Below are positions 25,389-33,707 of a stretch of DNA of 64,000 nt, piece by piece (position 1 is the stretch's first letter; each line of letters begins with the position of its first letter). The stretch spans positions 4,216,001 through 4,280,000 of the forward strand of contig CBDAQO010000002.1 of the NCBI GenBank assembly GCA_965199105.1, given 5' to 3'. Under the pieces are notes generated by a model. It saw nothing but the letters and a program-made list of their open reading frames with translations, did not search any database and was not told where the DNA came from. Origin of the DNA: LMUY01 sp965199105 (GTDB lineage: Bacteria; Pseudomonadota; Alphaproteobacteria; Acetobacterales; Acetobacteraceae). The position numbers and the translations under genes were made by a program.

Positions 25389-26320
25389 GTGAAATCGTAA
25401 GTCTTCTCTCGAACGAGACGGGATTATCGCCGGGCTATGTCCGGCGGATCATGGTATCTGCGCCCATTCGCTATAAGACTTATTTCATCCCAAAACGGGA
25501 CGGCACCATGCGGCGCATATCGCAGCCAGCAAGAGAGGTTAAACTGTTGCAGCGCGCTCTTATGTCGATACTCCTAAAGCGGCTGCCGATCCATCCTTGT
25601 GCAACGGCCTATCGGGAAGGAGTCTCGCTCCTAGACAATGTGAAACCCCATGCTGGTGCCGGGCGTCCAATCCTGAAACTGGATTTCAAAGATTTCTTCT
25701 CCTCTCTACGAGGAGCAGACTGGGGAATATATTGCAGAGCATCCCTCAAAGAGTTGTCCGAGGAGGATGTTAGATTAACAGCGCATTTATTATTTCAAAG
25801 ACAACTGGGAAATCTGAGACTGGCTATTGGTGCCCCATCATCTCCAATGATCTCTAACATTTTGTTGTTTGAATTCGATACGTTAGTCGCAAATGCAGTT
25901 GCTAAAGACAAGGTAGCCTTCACGAGATATGCCGATGACATGACGTTTTCCGCCGCCAGAACAGGGTATTTAACTGGCGTGTTGAAGGCCGTGGCGTCGA
26001 TTATAAGGAAATTAGATTCACCTCGGCTTCATATAAACGCGGAGAAAACCGTTTATGCCACGGCTAAATTTAAGCGGTCCGTGACGGGGCTGATACTCTC
26101 GAACCAAGGCGGAGTCAGTATTGGCCGAGACAGTAAAAGACGGATACATGCCACGGTCCACAACGCTCTTGAAAATAATCTGAGCGAGGACGAGCTTCGA
26201 AGTCTCGCTGGGAATCTGGCTTATATAAATTCTGTTGAGAAGGAATTCATTGATGTCCTACGAAAAAAATATGGGAACGATATTATAAATAAGATACAGC
26301 ATCATGTCCAGATAAAATGA
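25385..26320 (+). CDS. Retron reverse transcriptase (St85-family RNA-directed DNA polymerase)
   Basis: 311 aa, the size of stand-alone retron RTs. Motifs in order: PKRDGTMRRISQP (RT1 entry, about 37-49), LKLDFKDFFSS (motif A, catalytic Asp100), GAPSSPMISN (motif B, 149-158), FTRYADDMTFS (motif C, YADD at 182-185), NAEKT (218-222) and SVTGLILS (232-239), the retron VTG hallmark, followed by the thumb. There is no maturase or endonuclease domain, so it is not a group II intron protein. It should reverse-transcribe msd from the upstream RNA, priming from the 2'-OH of the branching G, and stay bound to msDNA and effector. Translation is coupled to the effector by ATGA. AT-rich composition indicates horizontal transfer. 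Confidence 0.95.
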   Translation: MSEIVSLLSNETGLSPGYVRRIMVSAPIRYKTYFIPKRDGTMRRISQPAREVKLLQRALMSILLKRLPIHPCATAYREGVSLLDNVKPHAGAGRPILKLDFKDFFSSLRGADWGIYCRASLKELSEEDVRLTAHLLFQRQLGNLRLAIGAPSSPMISNILLFEFDTLVANAVAKDKVAFTRYADDMTFSAARTGYLTGVLKAVASIIRKLDSPRLHINAEKTVYATAKFKRSVTGLILSNQGGVSIGRDSKRRIHATVHNALENNLSEDELRSLAGNLAYINSVEKEFIDVLRKKYGNDIINKIQHHVQIK

Positions 26321-26843
26321 GGCAGACTGTTGAGCCATCAACTGCACTGTGTTGGCCAAACTCACAACTCCGGGAAAGGCCATCACCTGGCCGACTTGGC
26401 GCAAAAGGTTTTGGGGCCTATGTTCAAGAAAATGGTTTTGGTAACGAAGACTAGAATTTAATTTCAAACCGGCGTCGAATGGAACTATACCCGGGTTAGC
26501 CAATGGCTGGTCTTCTCGCCATTCAGCCAAAACCTGCCAGTCCGCTACCGTGATGAGTTTCGGACGCCGCTTGGCGTACGAAAGTCTCCGAAGGACGAAT
26601 CCCGCGGGCCAGTGTTCGGTATGGGGATTTAGGGTTTGGACGTCGCCGGAGTGGTCGGGCTCAGGGGCGGGATCATGCACTTTGATTGACCGGAGACGCG
26701 AGTCTGAGTAGGCCGTTCGTCAAGATCTGAATGTCTTCGGCGCCAATCGATGGCACTCTGCCGAGCTTTTGTAGTGTCGGGGACAAGCGGTATCTCTGAC
26801 CGCAGCAGGACTACGATTTGCAAGTGGATCGGGCCGTGCCGGG
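26321..26843. other. Gene-poor junction between retron and IS91-class element
   Basis: 523 bases with no gene I can support. Composition moves from AT-rich to GC-rich around 26550-26640, marking the likely right edge of the retron island. The 3' (origin) end of the IS91-class element must lie in the right half of this stretch, since the transposase stops at 26844. No terminator with a T-run is evident after the RT. Confidence 0.4.
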
Positions 26844-28040
26844 TCACGACGTGGTTGTTCCAGCTGATTGCGTCGGTCCAGGTGGCGCCCGGGGCTGGGT
26901 GCAGCGCATGAAGGTCTCGATGATGATCATGTGGCCACCGCAGCAGGGACACGGCGGGCGGTGATCGGACGGCTCGATCGTGGTGTTCTGTTCAGCCGGC
27001 GGCGATGGTGCGGCAAGGAGTTCGCGAGCACGGGCGAGATTGTCGCGACGGCCGCCGCTGGCGAGCAGGCCGTAATGGCGGATGCGGTGGAACCCGCGTG
27101 GCAGGACGTGCAGCAGGAACCGGCGGATGAACTCGCCTGTCGCCAGCGTCATGGTGCCATACCGCTCGGCGCCGTCGCGGCGATAGTCCTTGAAGCGGAA
27201 CGTCACCCCGGTCTCGTCCAGCGTGATCAGCCGGCGGTTGGAGATGGCGACCCGGTGCGTGTAGCGCGACAGGTAGGCCAGCACCGCCGCCGGACCCGCA
27301 AACGGCGGCTTGGCATAGACCACCCAGGTCTTCTTGCGCACGAGTGCCACGCGCTGCCGGAACGCTGTCGGGTCGACGAGTTCGGCCTGCTTGCCGAAGA
27401 ACTGCAGCTTCCCGGCGGTGTGCAACTCGGCCAGCTGGGTCAGGAACAGCCGGCGGAACAGCGAGCCCAACACGCGCACCGGAAGCAGGAATGCCGGCCG
27501 GGACGAGACCCAGCGCTGGCCGTCGAGCGAGATGCCGCCGCCGGGCACGATCATGTGGATATGCGGGTGGTGGGTGAGCGCTGAGCCCCAGGTATGGAGC
27601 ACGGCGGTGATGCCGATGCGCGCTCCCAAATGGCGCGGATCGGCGGCGATAGTGAGCATGGTCTGCGAGGCCGCGCGGAACAGCAGGTCGTAGATCACAG
27701 CCTTGTTCTGGGCGGCGATCTCGGCGATCTCGGCCGGCAGCGTGAACACGACGTGGAAGTAGCCAACCGGCAGCAGGTCGGCCTCACGTGCCGCCAGCCA
27801 CTCGCGTGCAGCCGCCCCCTGGCACTTCGGACAGTGCCGGTTGCGGCAGCTGTTATAGGCGATGCGGCGGTGGCCGCAGTCCTCGCAGCCCTCGATGTGG
27901 CCACCGAGAGCGGCAGTGCGGCAGGTCTCGATCGCCGTCATGACCTTGATCTGGCCGAGGCTGACGTGCCCGGCATGGGCCGCTCGCCAGGCGGGCCCGT
28001 GCCGGCGGAAGATGTCGGCGATCTCGAGCGCAGGGCGCAC
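26844..28040 (-). CDS. IS91 family HUH transposase
   Basis: 398 aa from GTG at 28040 (VRPALEIADIFRRHGPAWR), which restores the family N-terminus and lies 5 bases after the recombinase stop. Zinc-binding N-terminus CEDCGHRR with SCRNRHCPKC; HUH metal motif HHPHIHMIVPGG; and the C-terminal tyrosine region AYLSRYTHRVAISNRRL with the relaxase-type tyrosines. A second cysteine pair (CPCCGGH) near the end is also typical. The enzyme nicks and transfers one strand in rolling-circle transposition. Length and motifs suggest it is functional. Confidence 0.93.
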   Translation of the reverse strand: MRPALEIADIFRRHGPAWRAAHAGHVSLGQIKVMTAIETCRTAALGGHIEGCEDCGHRRIAYNSCRNRHCPKCQGAAAREWLAAREADLLPVGYFHVVFTLPAEIAEIAAQNKAVIYDLLFRAASQTMLTIAADPRHLGARIGITAVLHTWGSALTHHPHIHMIVPGGGISLDGQRWVSSRPAFLLPVRVLGSLFRRLFLTQLAELHTAGKLQFFGKQAELVDPTAFRQRVALVRKKTWVVYAKPPFAGPAAVLAYLSRYTHRVAISNRRLITLDETGVTFRFKDYRRDGAERYGTMTLATGEFIRRFLLHVLPRGFHRIRHYGLLASGGRRDNLARARELLAAPSPPAEQNTTIEPSDHRPPCPCCGGHMIIIETFMRCTQPRAPPGPTQSAGTTTS

Positions 28041-28045
28041 GGCCG

Positions 28046-28963
28046 TCAGCCGCCGGGACTGGCTCTCTCCCCGATTGGAATGCCGATCTGCGCGGTGATT
28101 TTGTCGAGCGGGCTGGTCACGGTGCGCACGATCTTGGTGGCCACGCGGGTGTAGAGCGCGGTGTTGTCGAGCTTGGCATGGCCGAGCAGGACCTGAATGA
28201 CGCGGATGTCCACGCCGTCCTCGAGCAGGTGGGTTGCGAAGCTGTGCCGCAGCGTGTGCGGACTGACGCGCTTGGTCAGCCCGGCTGCCTCGGCAGCGCC
28301 CTCCACGACGCGGCTGAGCTGGCGGGTGGTGATGGGCTTGGCGGGGTCCTGGCCGGGGAACAGCCAGCCGGCCGGCAGCATGACGCCCTCGCGCTTGCCC
28401 TGCTGCCACCAGGCTCGGAGCAGCGCCAGCAGGTCGGGCGAGAGCAAGGCGTGACGGCCTCGACCCCCTTTGCCGCGCTCGACCCGGATCAGCATGCGCT
28501 CGCTGTCGATATCGCCGACCTTGAGCGAGGCGACCTCGGCCACCCGCAGCCCGGCCCCGTAGGCGACGCAGAGCGCGGCCCGGTGCTTAAGGCAGGTCGT
28601 CGCCGCGATCAGGCGCGCGGCCTCGTCGGGGCTCAAGACGTTCGGCAGCTTACGCGGATATCGCAACCGGATGAGCTTGCGGGCGAGGTCCGGCCGGTCG
28701 GCGGTATGATTGAAGAAGAAGCGCAGGGCGGCCACGGCGCTGTTCATGGCCGGCGCGTTCATGCCGCGTTCGGACTGCTGGATCTGGAAGCGCCGGATAT
28801 CCTCGGCGGTGGCAGTGCCGGGTGAGCGCTCGAGGAAGGCCGCGAAGCCGGCGACGGTGCGGATGTAGTCGTGACGGGTCTTGTCGGTGAACCCGCGGAC
28901 GGTCATGTCCTGGATGAAGCGTTCGCGCAGGGTGCCGGGCGTTACAGGAGAGAGATGATTCAC
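28046..28963 (-). CDS. IS91-associated tyrosine recombinase/integrase
   Basis: 305 aa. N-terminal SAM-like DNA-binding domain (FIQDMTVRGFTDKTRHDYIR), then the catalytic domain with the Arg in YGAGLRVAEVASLK, Lys region RGKGGRGRHALL, HTLRHSFATHLLEDG (H-x-x-R) and the nucleophile Tyr in NTALYTRVATK. All catalytic residues are present. Its length and pairing with the downstream transposase mark it as the accessory recombinase of an IS91-class element rather than a XerC/D or phage integrase. Its exact job in transposition is not settled; resolving cointegrates is a reasonable guess. Confidence 0.92.
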   Translation of the reverse strand: MNHLSPVTPGTLRERFIQDMTVRGFTDKTRHDYIRTVAGFAAFLERSPGTATAEDIRRFQIQQSERGMNAPAMNSAVAALRFFFNHTADRPDLARKLIRLRYPRKLPNVLSPDEAARLIAATTCLKHRAALCVAYGAGLRVAEVASLKVGDIDSERMLIRVERGKGGRGRHALLSPDLLALLRAWWQQGKREGVMLPAGWLFPGQDPAKPITTRQLSRVVEGAAEAAGLTKRVSPHTLRHSFATHLLEDGVDIRVIQVLLGHAKLDNTALYTRVATKIVRTVTSPLDKITAQIGIPIGERASPGG

Positions 28964-29078
28964 GATGAGCTCCTCGGGTTGAAGGAGCCCTGATCCTTGG
29001 AGCCAGCCGCAGCTCGCTCAATCTCAATCCACGATCGTCATGAAGCGCCGAGCGACGTCACACCTCGAAAGCACTACT

Positions 29079-29092
29079 CCCGCGATAGCGGG
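29079..29092. repeat. Perfect 5-bp hairpin near the IS outer end
   Basis: CCCGC-GATA-GCGGG hairpin, followed by TTCGTCC, about 115 bases upstream of the recombinase start. The 28964-29190 stretch otherwise holds no gene. IS91 ends carry such subterminal hairpins, so this is a candidate end of the element; it could also be a chance structure in GC-rich DNA. Confidence 0.35.
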
Positions 29093-29190
29093 TTCGTCCT
29101 TCGGCCAATGTACCATGCTTTGACACAACGAAGTGCCAAACAGGATGTCGGTGCGTTCAAGGTCGATTGCCTGAGCCGCCCTGTCGTTGA

Positions 29191-30252
29191 TCAGGGAATG
29201 AGACGGTCGGCGCGCAGCCGGGTGAACAGGTCGAAGAACGCGTCATCGGTAGACTGGTAGGCGGTAAAGCCGAGGCGGCGGCTTTTGCCCATGTCGGTGA
29301 CCACCTCGATGGGGCGACCCAGATCGGCATCGGTGTGCCAGGGCGAGGCAAGGCGGGATAGGTCGGGTTCTGCGAGATGATGGCGCTCCGCGATGCGCCG
29401 CCAAATCGGCCTATCATCGGCCATCTGCTGCTCAAGGGGACATACCGAGCCGTCGAATGCAGCCGGCTGCAACCCGAACCACGCGGCGATGCGGTCCCAC
29501 ATCCAACTCCAGCGGAAGACGTCGCCGTTGACCACGTTGAACGCCTGGTCGCGGGCGGCCGGGGTAGTCGTGGCCCAGAGCAGGTGGCGGGCCAGCTGCC
29601 TGGCATCGGTCATGTCGGTCAAGCCGTTCCACTGGGTGGCGGAGCCAGGAAAGCGGAACGGCCGCTCCAGCTCGCGGCACAGCATGGCATAGGTCGCCAG
29701 CGTGGTACCCATGTTCATGGCATTGCCCACGGCCTTGCCTATCACCGTATGCGGCCGGTGGACGCTCCAGCCAAAGCCGTCGCGTGCCGCGGCGGCAAAC
29801 AACTCGTCCTCCTGGGCATAGTAGAAGTTTTCCACGTCGAGCCGCCCCTGCTCCTCGCGGAACGGCGTCTGCGGCAGTGTGCCGTGCCCATACGCCTCGA
29901 ACGGGCCCAGGTAGTGCTTGAGGCCGGTCACCAGGGCCACGTGCCGTGGTCCTGCGGCCTTCGGCAGCCCCGCAAGCAGGTTGCGGACCATTGCAGCGTT
30001 GACGCGGATGTTCTCGGCTTCCGTCGGCTGGCGCAGCCAGGTGGCGATGAACACCGCATCGGGCCGGATGCCGCGCAACGCAGCCGTGGTATTGGCGGCG
30101 TCAAGCAAGTCGGCGGCTACCGGCAGGATGCTCGACTGCGGAACGGGACGGCGCGCTAGGCCATGCACCGTCCAGCCCTCTTCCGCCAGCAGCGCCGCCG
30201 TCGCGCTGCCAACGATCCCGCTGGCGCCCACCACCAATGCTGTTCCCGCCAT
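29191..30252 (-). CDS. SDR family NAD-dependent epimerase/reductase, PRISE-like
   Basis: 353 aa. ATG at 30252 has AAGGA 7 bases upstream. Extended SDR: NAD(P)-binding ALVVGASGIVGSATAALLAEEG at the N-terminus, then LVTGLKHYLGPFEAYG and ENFYYAQEDELF. The last motif is characteristic of the progesterone 5-beta-reductase/iridoid synthase-like (PRISE) branch, where the usual YxxxK is replaced by this NFYYxxED arrangement. It likely reduces an enone with NAD(P)H; the natural substrate in bacteria is unknown. It is a single gene between the IS91-class element and an ABC cluster, with no partners. Confidence 0.85.
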   Translation of the reverse strand: MAGTALVVGASGIVGSATAALLAEEGWTVHGLARRPVPQSSILPVAADLLDAANTTAALRGIRPDAVFIATWLRQPTEAENIRVNAAMVRNLLAGLPKAAGPRHVALVTGLKHYLGPFEAYGHGTLPQTPFREEQGRLDVENFYYAQEDELFAAAARDGFGWSVHRPHTVIGKAVGNAMNMGTTLATYAMLCRELERPFRFPGSATQWNGLTDMTDARQLARHLLWATTTPAARDQAFNVVNGDVFRWSWMWDRIAAWFGLQPAAFDGSVCPLEQQMADDRPIWRRIAERHHLAEPDLSRLASPWHTDADLGRPIEVVTDMGKSRRLGFTAYQSTDDAFFDLFTRLRADRLIP

Positions 30253-30310
30253 GCGATTGTCCTTCAAGGAGAAAGCCGTAGCTGGACTGTCGCGGCCCAT
30301 TGTTCTAGAC

Positions 30311-30430
30311 GGCCATGTCCGCTTTCCATGGCCAGCTTCTCGAAAGCGGAACGGCAGCTATCGGCCAGCCCCGACCGAGATAAAACGTCCGCTTTTCCGC
30401 ACTTTGGCCAGAAGCGAAATGTCGGCTTTT
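30311..30430. repeat. Degenerate TGTCCGCTTT-type intergenic repeat cluster
   Basis: Between the SDR and the ABC ATPase gene. TGTCCGCTTTCCATGGCCAG (30316-30335) recurs in diverged form as CGTCCGCTTTTCC...TTTGGCCAG (30386-30411), and partial forms AAAGCGGA and TGTCGGCTTTT also occur (30343, 30420). AAAGCGGA is the reverse complement of TCCGCTTT, so the stretch can fold. Looks like decayed copies of an intergenic repeat; function unknown. Confidence 0.45.
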
Positions 30431-30464
30431 ATCAAACTCGGCATGCCCAACCCGGCCGCACCCC

Positions 30465-31256
30465 CTAAAACGCCCGCCGTATCTTCCCCACAAACGCTCG
30501 CGTCCGCTGCTGCTGCGCCTCGCCGAAGATCGTCCCCGGCGCCCCCGCCTCCACCACCCGCCCACCATCCATGAACGCCACCGTGGTCGAGATGTCGCGC
30601 ACGAAGCCCATCTCGTGGGACACCAGCAGCATCGTCATGCCCTCCGCGGCCAGCAGCCCAATCGTGTCCAGCACCTCGGCCACCAGCTCCGGGTCCAGCG
30701 CAGAGGTGATCTCGTCCAGCAGCATGATTTCGGGCCGCAGTGCCAAAGCGCGGGCGATGGCCACGCGTTGCTGCTGCCCGCCGGACAGCTCGTCCGGATA
30801 GGCGTGCAGCTTGGCGGCCAGGCCCACCTTGCCCAGGATGGCGCGCGCCTCCGCCTCCACCTCGCGGCGCGGGCGGCGCTGCACCTGCACCGGCGCGACG
30901 GAGACGTTCTTCAACACCGTCATGTTCTGGAACAGGTTGTATTGCTGGAACACGATGGCCAGGCGGCTGCGCAAACGCCGCAGTTCGGCACGGTTGGCGC
31001 TGTCCACCGCCTGGCCGTCGAGGCTAATCGTGCCAGCGGTTGGCAGCAGCAGGCCCGCCACCACGCGCAGCACGCTCGACTTGCCGGAGCCCGAGGGGCC
31101 GATCAGGCTTACGATCTCGCCCTTGCCGACGGTCAGGCTGAGCCCGTTCAGGACGGGGACGGCACCGTAGCGCGCGGTGACGTCGGCGAGCTCGAGCTTG
31201 GGCGTCAGAAATACGGGTCCGGCTTGACGGGAACGACGGGGGCGATGCCGAACCAC
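30465..31256 (-). CDS. Polar amino-acid ABC transporter ATP-binding protein (GlnQ/HisP-like)
   Basis: 263 aa if started at GTG 31256. That start lies inside the 3' end of the binding-protein gene; the family sequence begins only at LELADVTARYG, so a CTG overlapping the upstream stop at 31208 is possible. Walker A GPSGSGKSS, Q-loop QQYNLFQNMTVLKNV, signature LSGGQQQRVAIARAL, Walker B IMLLDEITSALDPE, switch His SHEMGFV. Drives uptake through the two permeases at 32969 and 33708. It is last in the transcription unit. Confidence 0.93.
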   Translation of the reverse strand: MVRHRPRRSRQAGPVFLTPKLELADVTARYGAVPVLNGLSLTVGKGEIVSLIGPSGSGKSSVLRVVAGLLLPTAGTISLDGQAVDSANRAELRRLRSRLAIVFQQYNLFQNMTVLKNVSVAPVQVQRRPRREVEAEARAILGKVGLAAKLHAYPDELSGGQQQRVAIARALALRPEIMLLDEITSALDPELVAEVLDTIGLLAAEGMTMLLVSHEMGFVRDISTTVAFMDGGRVVEAGAPGTIFGEAQQQRTRAFVGKIRRAF

Positions 31257-32023
31257 TTGGTGTAGGTGTCGGTCATGAAGCCCGACGCGCCAAGCGAATA
31301 CAGCGCCACGTTCAGCCAGTCCTTCAGGCTGGTGTTGCCCATCGCCACCCCGATGCAGTCATAGTCCACATCGCCCCCCACCGGCTCCTTCAGCACCTTC
31401 CACTTCACCTGGTAGTTCTTCATGAAGTTGCCGAGGTAATCCACCACGTCGATCATCGCGTCGCCGCGGCCCTGCGCCAGCGCGCGCACCGCGTCGGGGT
31501 AGTTGTCGAGCAGCAGCACTTGGGCTTGCGGCAGGTTGGCCTTGATGAAGTCCACCGGCGTGGTGCCGCGCACCTGCACCAGGTGGATGTCCGGGCCAGC
31601 CAGGTCCTTCCACGACGTATACGGCTTGGCCTCCGTGGTGAGCACGCTCAGCGCCTCGGTTTGGATGGGCACGGTGAACGCCACCACCTTGGCGCGGTCC
31701 GGCGTGCGGGTGAGGGCGCCCATCACCATATCCACCCGGCCGGAGACCACGAACGGCACGCGGTCGGGCGAGCCCACCTGCACGAATTGCACGTCCACGC
31801 CGAGCAACTTGGCGAGGCGGGTCGCCACGTCCACGTCGTAGCCCACGATCTGGTTCTTGTCGTCGAACGAGGCGAGCGGCGGCAGCGTCGGGTTCACGCC
31901 GACCACCAGCTTCTTGGCGCTGAGGATCTGGTCGAGCGTGCGAACCTGGGCGGCGGCGGGCAGCGCCACCAGCAGCGCGGCGCCAACCAGCGCCAGACGC
32001 CGCAGCCAAGCTTGGATGATCAT
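31205..32023 (-). CDS. Amino-acid ABC transporter substrate-binding protein (SBP family 3), first copy
   Basis: 272 aa with a Sec signal peptide (LALVGAALLVALPAAAQ) and GAGG about 5 bases before the ATG. SBP_bac_3 fold: KLVVGVNPTLPPLASFDDKN, GYDVDVATRLAKLLG, the ligand-binding VGSPDRVPFVVSGRVDMVMG, and LVQVRGTT. It is clearly paralogous to the protein at 34399 (shared VGVNPTLPP, VGSPDRVPFV and DLVMGA-type blocks). It probably binds a polar amino acid or related amine; the ligand cannot be told from sequence. Confidence 0.93.
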   Translation of the reverse strand: MIIQAWLRRLALVGAALLVALPAAAQVRTLDQILSAKKLVVGVNPTLPPLASFDDKNQIVGYDVDVATRLAKLLGVDVQFVQVGSPDRVPFVVSGRVDMVMGALTRTPDRAKVVAFTVPIQTEALSVLTTEAKPYTSWKDLAGPDIHLVQVRGTTPVDFIKANLPQAQVLLLDNYPDAVRALAQGRGDAMIDVVDYLGNFMKNYQVKWKVLKEPVGGDVDYDCIGVAMGNTSLKDWLNVALYSLGASGFMTDTYTKWFGIAPVVPVKPDPYF

Positions 32024-32048
32024 GGGGAACCTCGTTGCGTGGGGGAAA

Positions 32049-32972
32049 TCAGGCCAGCCCGGCGCGGAATAGCACGCCGGGGTTGGTGGTGTTCATCTGC
32101 CGGATTTCGGCGGCGGAAAACCCCTCGCTTTCCACCAGCAGCATGAACTCGCGGAAGCCCTCGGCCGGCGGCGGCAGCAGCGAGATGCCGCAATCGCTGG
32201 ACAGGATGGTGCGCTCCGGCCCGGCGGCGCGGATGCGGGCGGCCATGTCGGTGATGGTCATGTTGCCGCCCGCGACCTTGTGCTTTTCCTCGTCCACATG
32301 CGTCAGCCCCACCGTGGTGGCGTGGGTGAGGATGTAGAACGAGAACTCGGCATAAGCGCCGGTGGCGGTGATGGCGCGGATTTCGTCCGCCGTGTAGCGC
32401 GAGCAATGGGTGCGCACCCGGGTCAGCCCGCGGCGCTGGGCCGCTTCCGCCAGCGCCACCGCTTCCCGGCCGCTGACATGGCCGCAGTCGAACACGGCGT
32501 CCGCGCGGGCGCAGAGGTCCATGATTTCGGGCACCGGGTCGGGCACGGGGCCGCCCTCGGGCACGAAGAAGGTGGTTTCGAGGAAGGCCGGGCTGCGGCC
32601 CTCGCGCTGCGAGATGTAGCGGGTGTGGTGGGTCGGCAGCGAGATGAAGCGTGCGCCGGTGCCGAGGCCGAAGGGCGGGCCGTAGCCGTAGCCGAGCGCC
32701 GCCCGGGCCGCGGCCGCCGTGACGCCGCCGCAGACGGGCTGCATGATGAGGCCGCCAAACACCTCCACGCCCAGATGGCCGAGCTCGCTCATTGCCAGGG
32801 CGGCATAGCCTGCGCTGTTGCTGAAGTTGTCCATCAGCCCGATCGCCGTCATGCCCGCGGCGGCGGCCTGGCGCACCGCTTCAAACACGGTGACGGAGCG
32901 CCCGTTGAGGTGCGGGCAGGCATGGATGTGGCAGTCGATGGAGCCGTGGACGTACTGGCTGCCGGGCATCAT
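32049..32972 (-). CDS. DUF6282 family protein (amidohydrolase-like)
   Basis: 307 aa. ATG at 32972 overlaps the permease stop (ATGA); upstream frame is rejected. Metal-binding amidohydrolase signs: SIDCHIHACPH near the N-terminus (HxH), DCGHVSGREAV and RTHCSRYTADEI in the middle, and ILSSDCGISLLPP near the end. The whole looks like a PHP/amidohydrolase TIM barrel classed as DUF6282. Reaction unknown. Its position inside an amino-acid ABC operon, between permease and binding protein, suggests it hydrolyses the imported compound. Confidence 0.8.
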   Translation of the reverse strand: MMPGSQYVHGSIDCHIHACPHLNGRSVTVFEAVRQAAAAGMTAIGLMDNFSNSAGYAALAMSELGHLGVEVFGGLIMQPVCGGVTAAAARAALGYGYGPPFGLGTGARFISLPTHHTRYISQREGRSPAFLETTFFVPEGGPVPDPVPEIMDLCARADAVFDCGHVSGREAVALAEAAQRRGLTRVRTHCSRYTADEIRAITATGAYAEFSFYILTHATTVGLTHVDEEKHKVAGGNMTITDMAARIRAAGPERTILSSDCGISLLPPPAEGFREFMLLVESEGFSAAEIRQMNTTNPGVLFRAGLA

Positions 32973-33694
32973 GCGATGGCTCCTTCGCTCGAAATAACTG
33001 AGGTTTCGCGAGGCGCTGCCCGGCCGGCGCGGCGTTCGGCCCAGGCCCCCAGCAGGCTGAGCGGGTAGCACAGCAGGAAGTAGAGGACGAGGATGGTGCC
33101 GAAGCATAGCACGGCCGAGAAGCCCTTGGTGTTCATGATCTTCGCCGCATAGGTCAGCTCGAGCACCCCAAGCTGGGAGGCAATCGAGGTCGATTTGATG
33201 AAGCCGATCAGGTAGCCGATCATCGGGGGCAGCATCACGCGCCAGGCCTGCGGCAGCATCACCGCGAACAGGGTTTGCGCGCGGGAGAAGTTCATCGCCT
33301 CGGCCGTGTCGACCTGGTTGGCGTGGACCGATTCGAGCCCCGTGCGCACCAGCTCGGCCGCGAAGGCCGTCGCCGACAGCGACACGGCGGTGAGCGCCAC
33401 GACGAACAGCGGCGCCTGCCAGCCGAGCCACTGGAAGCCGAAGAACACGCAGAGCAGCTTGACCAGGAACGGGATGCGCCGGAACAGCTCGACGTAGAGC
33501 GTGGCCAGGACGCGCGCCGGCAGCAGCCGCACCAGCCGGGGCATGCGCAGCACCGCCAAGCCGCCACCCGCGGCCAGCCCGATCGCGCCGCCGCCGAGCG
33601 AGAGCGCCACGGTTTGCAGCAGCGCCTGGCCGAACAGCAGCAGGTTGTAGGGCGAGAAGAACCGCGGCGCCTCGCGCAGCAGCTCGGTCAACAT
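32969..33694 (-). CDS. Amino-acid ABC transporter permease, first
   Basis: 241 aa HisM/GlnP-type permease with about five helices. ATG at 33694 (MLTELLREAPRFF) is preferred over a Trp/Cys-rich upstream extension. VALSLGGGAIGLAAGGGLAVLR is followed by LYVELFRRIPFLVKLL (the family's ExxRxxP-like segment) and the EAA coupling loop EAMNFSRAQTLFAVMLPQAW. It ends overlapping the DUF6282 start. Pairs with the second permease 13 bases upstream to form the channel. Confidence 0.92.
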   Translation of the reverse strand: MLTELLREAPRFFSPYNLLLFGQALLQTVALSLGGGAIGLAAGGGLAVLRMPRLVRLLPARVLATLYVELFRRIPFLVKLLCVFFGFQWLGWQAPLFVVALTAVSLSATAFAAELVRTGLESVHANQVDTAEAMNFSRAQTLFAVMLPQAWRVMLPPMIGYLIGFIKSTSIASQLGVLELTYAAKIMNTKGFSAVLCFGTILVLYFLLCYPLSLLGAWAERRAGRAAPRETSVISSEGAIA

Positions 33695-33707
33695 GGCGAA
33701 CGCGGCA

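Larger units (their letters stand above)
26844..29092 (-). mobile_element. IS91-class insertion element (HUH transposase plus tyrosine recombinase)
   Basis: Two-gene element containing an IS91-type transposase and, 5 bases upstream in transcription order, a tyrosine recombinase, the arrangement of a known IS91 subgroup. Outer ends are approximate. A hairpin near 29079-29092 is a candidate terminal structure on the recombinase side; on the other side the end is somewhere in 26640-26843. IS91 elements move by rolling-circle replication and make no target duplication, so boundaries cannot be read from direct repeats. Both genes look intact. Confidence 0.75.

Noticed and set aside
25385..26320. 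Group II intron or diversity-generating-retroelement reverse transcriptase
   Set aside because: No maturase or HNH domain, no variable-repeat/template-repeat pair, and the VTG motif plus upstream msr-msd structure fit a retron.
26258..26680. Minus-strand 140-codon frame between the retron RT and the IS91-class element
   Set aside because: Overlaps the RT 3' end, spans the composition change and shows no recognisable motif; probably chance.
28046..28963. XerC/XerD or phage integrase
   Set aside because: It is 5 bases upstream of an IS91 transposase gene and has the size and context of the IS91-associated recombinase; no phage genes nearby.
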